From the NCBI GenBank assembly GCA_020796225.1, contig CM036756.1:67019152-67083151 (forward strand): a stretch of DNA of 64,000 bases. The letters run 5' to 3'. The position numbers and the translations under genes are program-made. The DNA comes from Arion vulgaris. Taxonomy: Eukaryota > Mollusca > Gastropoda > Stylommatophora > Arionidae. The notes beneath the pieces were generated by a model. It saw nothing but the letters and a program-made list of their open reading frames with translations, made no database searches and was not told the DNA's origin. Within the stretch, counting starts at the first letter, position 1. The number at the start of each line of letters is the position of its first letter. Below are positions 57,085 to 64,000 of the stretch, piece by piece.

Positions 57085-57560
57085 TTGGTGGGAGGGATTG
57101 AGCATCCACTTCACATTTCTAGGCCCTAGTGTAGGAGGGTCAATTCCTTTCCTCATATGTGGGTCTTCTTTTTCTTCTTCTTTGAACGCTCCATATCAAC
57201 CACTTGTCAACCACTCTGTGTGATTTGTATGTGATTTGAGCCTAAGAGCGATTGTACGTTGTGCCAGTTATGGCCTACAAGTAGACCAGCACACCCTGAT
57301 TTCTGCGCTGCTTTTTATTTACTAGGGTAGCATCCCTAGGGCCTACATCAGTCGCCTCTAATGACATACATCATAGGTTGCAGTGGTACTATTCTTTGCT
57401 TCTTTTGTGGGCCATAGCACCACACAGGCGACATGTGGGTCAAATGGTTGATAGAACCCATAACCCTCTTGTGTCCGAGTTGATAAGTGAATGCTTATGC
57501 ATTGCGCTAATCCATCCTACACTGAGTAGATTACAAGTTGAAATTATGAATTATATTCCC
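57085..57560 (+). repeat. Interspersed repeat Y and tRNA-like SINE pieces
   Basis: A tRNA-like head (GATTGAGCATCCACTTCAC, then GGAGGGTCAATTCCTTTCC) is followed by TTCTTTGAACGCTCCATATC, CTAAGAGCGATTGTACG and CAGTGGTACTATTCTTTGC. The same body recurs at 58173-58410. A second, inverted tRNA-like head lies at about 57455-57535. The element shares its GCAGTGGTACTATTCTTTGC end with repeat X in looser form. Confidence 0.55.
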
Positions 57561-57618
57561 TGACTTAACTTGTAAGACTAAAAATTGTTTTCTCTTTTCT
57601 GCTGTAATATATACTCAC

Positions 57619-57716
57619 GAACGTGTACAATATCTGGAGGTCCATGAAAGTATTCCCCAATTCCATGTCCACAGAAGTATGGAATTACCTCAAAACCAGC
57701 CCTATCAGCTGTGAAA
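57619..57716 (-). CDS. METAP1D: Methionine aminopeptidase, exon with the GHGIG histidine
   Basis: A 98-bp exon between acceptor TTTTTCACTGACAG (first base 57716) and donor CACGTTC|GTGAGT. It reads FTADRAGFEVIPYFCGHGIG then EYFHGPPDIVHV. The His of CGHGIG is a catalytic metal ligand in type I methionine aminopeptidases. A second possible AG 13 bp downstream would give an in-frame stop, which supports the chosen acceptor. Confidence 0.93.
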
Positions 57717-58172
57717 CTGTCAGTGAAAAACAACCAAATAACACACACAAAATGTAAAATTCAAATTTAGTTAAATTATGCTTCTCAATTAAAATGTTAG
57801 ATTAAATGACAGTACGGTTTCCGGTTGTACCAGATCAATATGAAATGATGTCACAAAGCTAGCACAACTGACCACCAAGATCAAATGAAACGGTCAAAAG
57901 GTCATTCAGAGCGCTGGCAATTAGAGGTGTCTACTGATTGCTACAAGTTTGCCATGGCAAAGACAAATACATCTTACCTATAAAATGCTGTCAAAAGCAG
58001 CAAAAAGAGAGTATTGAAGTGCTCGATAGAATCTTTTCTGTTGTGTGCATGTTAAACATGGACAATAAACAGACAAGCTGAAAACATAATGACAATGGAA
58101 ATGTGGTTTCTAAGAAAAATATGAAGATTACCATGGACGGAAAGAAAATCATTCAAAGAAAAAATGAAAACT

Positions 58173-58410
58173 TCTTCTTTGAACGTTCCATATCGACCCC
58201 CTGTTAAACCACTCTTTGTGATATGAATGTGATCTGAGCCTAAGAGCAACTGTATGTTGTGCCAATTATGTCCCTATAAGTAGGCCAGCACATCTGATTT
58301 TTGCCATGCTTTTTATTTACTATGGTAGCTTCCCTAGGCCCCTACCTAGTCGCCTTGTAGGTCACAGTGGTACTATTCTTTGCTCTTCTTGTGAGCCCCG
58401 GCAACAAGCG
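58173..58410 (+). repeat. Interspersed repeat Y, second copy
   Basis: TTCTTTGAACGTTCCATATCG, CTAAGAGCAACTGTATGTTG, CTTTTTATTTACTATGGTAGC and CACAGTGGTACTATTCTTTGC follow the same order as at 57165-57440. It lies on the METAP1D antisense strand, in the intron between the 57.6- and 60.5-kb exons. Confidence 0.7.
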
Positions 58411-58439
58411 GTCAAAAATTAAAAATGTTTGGAGAAATT

Positions 58440-58790
58440 AGATGTAGATCTACTGTCCTAAATATGAGGGTGCTTGTGGTGATGAGAGAACAGACAAGCT
58501 TGCAACAATTATAGAGCCGTTGAAGGTGGATAGAGAGTATGTCCTTCGGTTTCTTGGCGTCTGCCTGTTGAATTAAGATACTAAAAGTAATGTCAAATTT
58601 TTTCAGAGATTTTAAAAGGTTGGAATTACAAGTGGTATAAACAAAATCGTATGTCTGAGTGACAGAGTGAGCAGTGTGTTAATTCAGCGAGCCATGAGAA
58701 CCATCAGTATGCATACGCTTTGACATCTGTTGGGGGAGACTGGGCACTTCTGGGTCTGCTCGAAGTGCTATGATGTCAGTTGAGTTCAAA
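58440..58790 (+). mobile_element. RNase-H-type LINE 3'-end fragment
   Basis: The sequence TACTGTCCTAAATATGAGGG, then GAGAACAGACAAGCTTGC and a tail with AATTCAGCGAGCCATGAGAAC and GTTGGGGGAGACTGGGCAC is a decayed version of 55030-55375. All frames broken. Confidence 0.65.
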
Positions 58791-58919
58791 TAAAATGTAG
58801 ACAGTCAAGATTTCTGATTCCCGTTATGAGGAGAAATCAAGTTGTAAATTTATTGAGAACTTGCAAACTCGATGGGAAATGGGTAAGAGGAAGGCAAAGA
58901 GATAAATACATTGATGGCT

Positions 58920-59190
58920 TGTCCATATAAAGGAACCCTTTCATACCTCGTGGTATATAGGTCAATACAGTGTTAGGGCTGTATTTTTCATTGACCGTCG
59001 GCACACGATGGATGATGTGGTCAGCATTACGTCGGTCGCCTTTACTTTCCCAGAGCATGTCTGGTACCCAGCTGAGAGCCGTCGCAGTCGGAAAAATTTC
59101 CACGCACACTGCGGGAGTTGAACCCAGACTACCAGCCTTGAGAAGCAGTTCACTAACAACTACGCTACGCGCTCTCATCTTGTCCATATG
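58920..59190 (-). repeat. tRNA-derived SINE, family C
   Basis: On the minus strand a tRNA-like head (GAGCGCGTAGCGTAGTTGTTAG, then GTCTGGGTTCAACTCCCGC as box B) leads into GACGGCTCTCAGCTGGGTACC, CACATCATCCATCGTGTGCC and GTCAATGAAAAATACAGCCC. Related bodies lie at 52300-52500 and, in part, 31255-31385. Confidence 0.75.
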
Positions 59191-59284
59191 GCATGGTTTA
59201 AACAAGAACACAGACCCGATTAGGGATATTGGTGATCATGTGAGATGGCAAAACATTACCATCTACACTTATCAGCATTGCACA

Positions 59285-59540
59285 TGATCTCCTTCTTTGC
59301 GTTCGTTCTTTACCACCAATTTTAATCACTATGTGTGATATGTTTGATCTTTGCCAAGAAAGTGTTTACATTGCACATTGGTTTGGTAGGCCCTAAATGC
59401 ATAGACTTCTATACGTTTAGGACAGGTGCATCCGATTTCATCTAAACCTCCTTAGTCGCCTCTTACGACATGCGTGGCAGGTAACAGTGGTTCTATTCTT
59501 TACACCCCAAAATTAGGCCCCGGTAACCACTCGGGTGATT
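59285..59540 (+). repeat. Interspersed repeat X, 3' part
   Basis: Carries GTGCATCCGATTTCATC, CCTCTTACGACATGCGTGGC, AGGTAACAGTGGTTCTATTC and CCCGGTAACCACTCGGGTG. The 5' part differs from the copy at 51890-52240, so the family may share only a mobile 3' domain. From 59541 to 60079 I recognise nothing. Confidence 0.7.
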
Positions 59541-60079
59541 GCACATGATGAAGAATGTAATGTGCATAATTATGTAACAATAAGAACAGATAGCGGGTGA
59601 CCGAATGTTCAAACGTGGTGGGGTTTCCTGTCCAGACGAAACATCCTGTTTTAGTTACAGCGGCAAGATCAAACGTTTTTCTGTGGGGGTTGGGAGGATG
59701 TCAAGAAAAAAATAGAACTGATGAGACCTACACATACATGGTGACAGCCTCTCACGAGCTGACTTAATTCCTGTCCCGAAGAATTCCCCATTGTATGCTC
59801 AAATATGAGAACTAAGCGCTGTAAAAAATACATGAGCTTTTTTATACCATGAGATTCTCCTGTCTACCCTAATGAACTGGTCTGACTAAAAATGTTTCAA
59901 CTGCCGTAAATACTAATTTAAATAAAAAATCTGAATTACATATACAGCCCCATTTAAAAAGAAATTTAATTAGATGTACTGGTCAGAAAGGCACAGATAC
60001 TGCTGCTCTGTTGCAAATCTCAGTACAAAGTAATTATGTTCAAATGGCTAAAATCACATAGAAATATATGTAGTTATAC

Positions 60080-60342
60080 TACAGGGTGTTCAACTTAAAA
60101 GCAGCCTATGAATGGAGCTAATCTGGCATTTATGTATGGAAATGAAAAGGTTCAGTTATGACGTATTATAGGTCAAGGTTGTGTGATGGTGTGTAATTGT
60201 AGTGCGGGAAGGGGTGATGAATAAATGTGACGTAGGGCGAGCTAGTTAGAACCGGTTTAAATAGTAAATAAACACAACGTGATAGGTTATCTGGTAACTT
60301 TCGATTTGTCAATGGGGCTGCAATTATCTTGAACACCCTGTA
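60080..60342 (+). mobile_element. MITE copy 2, TA-flanked
   Basis: Starts TACAGGGTGTTCAACTTAAA and ends CTTGAACACCCTGTA, the same family as 6947-7208 and 61210-61471. It lies in a METAP1D intron about 150 bp from an exon. Confidence 0.85.
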
Positions 60343-60489
60343 GAATGAAATAAAAGGAAGCTATCATATTTAAGTTTCTTTTATACCCAGTCCATAGTTA
60401 ACACAGTTAACAAATAGCTTGTAAACCAATCAGCCCATGACAGATAAAAACCCACAATCTTGCAACTAAGTTAATCTTATTCAACTTAC

Positions 60490-60653
60490 TAAATAATATC
60501 ACCAATGTCTGAAAAAAGGGCTCCATTTTTGCAAACACTGATGCCAACATCTCTACACAGTCTTGCTGTTTCCACAAGATCTTTAGTTCTTTCATCTACA
60601 ATACCAACCGTGAAAGTTTCAGAAGTATCTCCATGGTAACCTTTGTAAAATAC
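60490..60653 (-). CDS. METAP1D: Methionine aminopeptidase, exon with the GDTSETF aspartate
   Basis: A 164-bp exon between acceptor CTACATCTTTCTAG (first base 60653) and donor TTA|GTAAGT. It reads VFYKGYHGDTSETFTVGIVD, then ERTKDLVETARLCRDVGI and CKNGALFSDIGDII. The Asp of HGDTSETF is a bridging metal ligand; GDTSETF (not GDLNETF) points to the mitochondrial METAP1D type instead of cytosolic METAP1. The exon ends in phase 2 and joins the next exon as Tyr. A 62-codon ATG frame on the same strand is a shadow. Confidence 0.95.
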
Positions 60654-60903
60654 CTAGAAAGATGTAGAGTATGTGTTATTAAATCTAATACCAGACATGA
60701 GTCAGTTATGACTCCTTTCTCTGTGATCAATCAGATCTGACATTATAATACAGTATAACCCAGTAGATGTGATAAAATAAAGTTGGGTTGTTTGTACCTA
60801 AAATCTTACCAACTCAAATCTATAAAAATGGTGTTGTTACAGAAACTGAAATGTAAAATTTATTTCGTGTTGGAAAAATTTTCAACCCTATATATATTTC
60901 ATT

Positions 60904-61124
60904 GCGGCGTGTTTGGTTGAATGGATTAGAACGTGGCTCCCATGCAAGAGAACCGGGTTCAATCCACGGTAAGACCAATGAGTTTTTTCTGTCAAGGGCA
61001 TAAATAAAACATCCTAACCTGAATAGTCTCGATGTGACTGCACTAGCCATTCAATTCCACAGGCTCATGTCCCTCCTGTCCTACACCGCCAAATAAAGCG
61101 GTATTACAGGTAGTTATGACTGTT
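60904..61124 (+). repeat. tRNA-derived SINE, family A copy 2 with 13-bp target duplication
   Basis: Flanked by TATATATTTCATT on both sides (60891-60903 and 61125-61137). The head has TGGTTGAATGGATTAGAACG and box B GGGTTCAATCC. The body has CATCCTAACCTGAATAG and AAATAAAGCGGTATTACAGG. It is the same family as 15649-15868. Confidence 0.92.
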
Positions 61125-61209
61125 TATATATTTCATTAGAAATGCTAAGGGATAAATGCAGCAATATGATCTATGAGAACAGAAAAATAGTAAGAGAAAG
61201 AGTGATATC

Positions 61210-61471
61210 TACAGGGTGTTCAACTTAAAAGCAGCCTGTGAATGGAGCTAATCTGGCATATATGTATGGAAATGAGAAGGTTCAGTTATGACGTAGTATA
61301 GGTCAAGGTTGTGTGATGGTGTGTAATTGTAGTGCGGGAAGGGGCGATGAACAAATGTGACGTAGGACAAGCTAGTCAGAACCGGTTTAAATAGTAAATA
61401 AACACAACTCAATGTGTACCTGGCAACTTTCGAATTGTCAATGGGGCTGAAATTATCTTGAACACCCTGTA
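61210..61471 (+). mobile_element. MITE copy 3, TA-flanked
   Basis: Same ends as copies 1 and 2 and closely similar to copy 2 throughout, only about 870 bp away in the same intron and orientation. The sequence from 61472 to 62452 holds no other feature that I recognise. Confidence 0.85.
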
Positions 61472-62452
61472 CAACTTGTTAAACCTTCAGCTACATTGGT
61501 TTTGATCTCCTCAGAGACTTCAATCATAGTCTTTCAAACCCAGCTTGTCTGAATATCATACAGGACATGGTTATTTCTTTTGAGAACCAGAGCATATACT
61601 TGCAATCCTATATATTTGAAGTACATCCAAGAATGGCAGGAAACTTCTTGGTATATTGCCCTCCTTACCTCTAGAACTAAATGTGAAGATCCTGAGTAAA
61701 TACACAGCTGAAATGAAATGTCCAGGAAAATGACAGATGCTTATGAGTTCTTATCAGTATGTCAGAAAACACTAGATCTATACAAACTACCCTCTTAGAC
61801 TCACATCTTTCTATTTTAAATAGAATATAGAGCTGCAACTACCCACAAATTTTATATTATTTCTTCTTATTCTGCTCGCTATGAATTCAGGCATATTCAG
61901 GGCATCTGGTATGGCGTTTCTGACTGACTTTTGTGTGAAGGCATGCTTTCCTTATTATCAGTGTCCCCCTGCCATACCTTCTCCGACTTGAGATAATTAA
62001 TTATTCAATTCAATATTTCAAATGAAAGATAGTACTGAAATTGTTCCTTATAAGGGAAGACTGCAGTAAAACTATGTAGCAATGGCAAATAACTATGTAG
62101 TAAATGACTACAGTACTTTGTTTTTTACATGTTTCACCATTGAAATTGTTCCTAACACCATGTCAGTTTTTCATTGCAGTTTCTGTAAGAAAGTTATTGC
62201 TATAGATTTGGGTTATTAGCCCAACCTCCCTTGCCTGGAGAAATGTAGAAAGGGCACACATTTGAACAGATGAATTGCTGATAAGATTTTCTGAACATAA
62301 AACTCAACTCCATAATACCATATCTATTAATTAAAATCAATAGATTAAATTAACAGAACAAAAATTAATTCAGCCACTGCACTTTTTTCAATGTGGTAGT
62401 TAATGTGTTAACATCTTTAATGCAGCACAGTTATTTAAAAACACAAACCTAC

Positions 62453-62644
62453 TGTAATGTCCACATTAATGATGTCTCCAAGTTGTAGCTCAAGGGGTCC
62501 AGGAATACCATGGCAGGCTACATGGTTGACCGAAGTACAAACAGACTTTGGGTAACCCTTATACTTCAAAGGAGATGGGTAGGCACCAGCTTCAATGCAT
62601 TTTGAGTGCACAAGGCTATTAATTTCTTCAGTGGTTATACCAGG
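62453..62644 (-). CDS. METAP1D: Methionine aminopeptidase, exon with the CHGIP histidine
   Basis: A 192-bp exon (64 codons, phase 0 at both ends) between acceptor GTGATTTAACAG and donor ATTACA|GTAGGT. It reads [60 protein letters not shown] and VDIT. The His of CHGIP helps hold the substrate and the Asp of VDIT is a metal ligand. The enzyme removes initiator methionine, in this subtype in mitochondria. The preceding exons, with the targeting peptide and the LARHVLLLAG-like helix, were not found up to the right edge of the window. Confidence 0.95.
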
Positions 62645-62659
62645 CTGTTAAATCACAAC

Positions 62660-63475
62660 AATTCAAGAAATTAAATGTATTAATTTAGCCATAAATTTGT
62701 CTAGTCTTCATCATTCGACATCTTCAGTAACTAAAAGGCAATTTTTCATTACAAAGAAACTGGCATGAGTAAGCTTCTATGGCCTCCCAATGACCAATCA
62801 GATTCGATACCATGCTACAGTACAACTCCAGATGTGGTACTTCAAAGTAAGGTTGTCTGTTTGTAAAATCTTAGTTTCCAATCTGTACAAATTTGTGTTC
62901 TGTTGGATAATATATATTTGGCTAAAATTCGGATGTGCCTGTCCTACATGCCATAGGAGCCTAACAGGGGCGCAACATACTCACGTTCTCGGCACAAACC
63001 ACACAGATCACAAAGAGAGGTTAACTTGTTTGATAAAAACAAACATTAAAAAGAAACTAAACAAAGAAACTTGAATTAGTTTTCTCCCTTTTTGTTCTCT
63101 AACAGTTATTCAAACTTTTAGAAAATGGATCCTAATAGCAGAGAAAATAAATCATAATCAACATACTAAATGCCATAAATGTACTCACGTCCTATGATAT
63201 TTGTACAACTCTGCAGTGAATATCATGCAACAAAGATGTCAGAGCTAATTAAAGCACATACAAATTGGCAAAACAAGGAACAATCACTTAAAATAAATGT
63301 ATATTAATCTAAATGGCACATGTAAAATAAAAGTGCGAGGACTTGTAATCCTGGGAATCAGAAAATAAAAGGGTAATTTCTCATATTCATGTGATAGTAA
63401 GATCACATAATATTTATAAGTCTATAATAATTAGTGGCTTGTTGAGACAAAAGCACCAATCTAGTTTTCAAGAAA
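62660..63475. other. METAP1D intron, nothing recognised
   Basis: AT-rich. A 22-bp segment (63187-63208) sits between a plausible acceptor (TTCACTGCAG) and donor (GTGAGTAC), but it does not encode expected METAP1D sequence, so I do not call it an exon. Confidence 0.4.
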
Positions 63476-63479
63476 GTGA

Positions 63480-63800
63480 GAAAAAATGTAATTAATTTTT
63501 CTATCGTCTATTGTCTTTCCCCAGGTGGATGATGGAATTGCTTGTTCACTCTTGCCATTAAGCATAGGGGTGGGAGCTTTAATTTGTGTTTCAGAGTCAA
63601 ATCAGTTGCCCTCATTGTGTTATCTCCATGTTTATTTAGTGTGGTCTTGATATTATCTATCCATCTTTTCTTGGTCTTCCCTTTGCTCTAGTACCTGATC
63701 TCTTTTATTGTATGCTGTTATTAGTGGTTGGTTGTATTCCATTCTCATTAAATGTCAGCATTTGTTGTCTTTCAATGTATTCGGTGCATTTATTTTTCAT
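63480..63800 (-). mobile_element. RTE-like LINE C-terminal relic
   Basis: The minus strand reads TRAKGRPRKRWIDNIKTTLN and KHGDNTMRATDLTLKH across frame changes. The GRPRKRW-x-D-x-I motif is typical of the last part of RTE-like LINE proteins. Upstream words (CTEYIERQQMLTFNENG) are too decayed to place. Confidence 0.6.
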
Positions 63801-64000
63801 GGTGTATATATGGCCGTTGTGTGTAAAGAGTAAAAAGATATAAGTATAAAAATGCTAACAACATCTGTAATAATTATCTGTATGATTGACGCTGAGTACA
63901 GTGTGAATGTTGGCCTGACTATTTTCGATAATATATAGAGATAGCAGAAATTAAGAAGGGTATTTGACATTTCTCACCATTTCGAGTTCAGGATGTGTAT

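Noticed and set aside
63187..63208. 22-bp micro-exon of METAP1D
   Set aside because: Good splice-like ends, but the encoded residues do not fit METAP1D and the length does not keep the phase-0 junction at 62644.

Overview
The window is animal (metazoan) nuclear DNA: AT-rich, intron-rich, with good GT/AG splice sites, no bacterial gene organisation, and heavily invaded by LINEs, SINEs and DNA transposons. The mix of RTE-like and RNase-H-bearing LINEs, tRNA-derived SINEs, and P-, MULE-, piggyBac- and Penelope-like remnants fits a lophotrochozoan, most likely a mollusc. That placement is inference, not proof.

Left third (about 0.4-20.7 kb, minus strand): 13 separate zinc-finger exons plus one decayed copy. 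Each starts at its own AG acceptor, always in the same splice phase (two bases completing a codon), and each ends in its own stop codon. Most encode three C2H2 fingers followed by a C-terminal C-C-H-C finger. This is the layout of an array of mutually exclusive 3'-terminal exons, as in insect lola, where one promoter and shared 5' exons are joined to alternative DNA-binding ends. A plausible shared coding exon (36.3-37.5 kb, minus strand, acidic) and a candidate 5'UTR exon (about 39.8-39.96 kb) lie upstream. The shared exon ends in phase 0 while the finger exons need phase 1, so at least one joining exon is missing from my model, or the exon belongs elsewhere. The array shows growth and decay: a recently duplicated pair (11.6-12.6 and 13.5-14.4 kb), an exon whose tail matches a different array member, a pseudo-exon at 13.0-13.4 kb, and tandem copies of exon tails in 3'UTRs.

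Middle (22-53 kb): introns and intergenic DNA crowded with repeats. These include a 71/75-bp minisatellite, a Penelope-like insertion with a 7-bp target duplication, a MULE remnant with a FLYWCH domain, piggyBac-like non-autonomous elements flanked by TTAA, a long (TA)n tract, one LINE nested in another with a perfect 12-bp target duplication, a broken THAP/P-element transposase gene (45.0-47.9 kb), and many truncated LINE 3' ends.

Right end (53.6-62.6 kb, minus strand): five consecutive 3' exons of a mitochondrial-type methionine aminopeptidase (METAP1D). All metal ligands are present and splice phases agree; its 5' exons lie beyond the right edge. Its introns hold LINEs, two copies of a TA-flanked MITE and a SINE with a 13-bp target duplication.

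All coordinates come from reading the sequence by eye. Splice sites were chosen by consensus and phase; no transcript data or database search was available.
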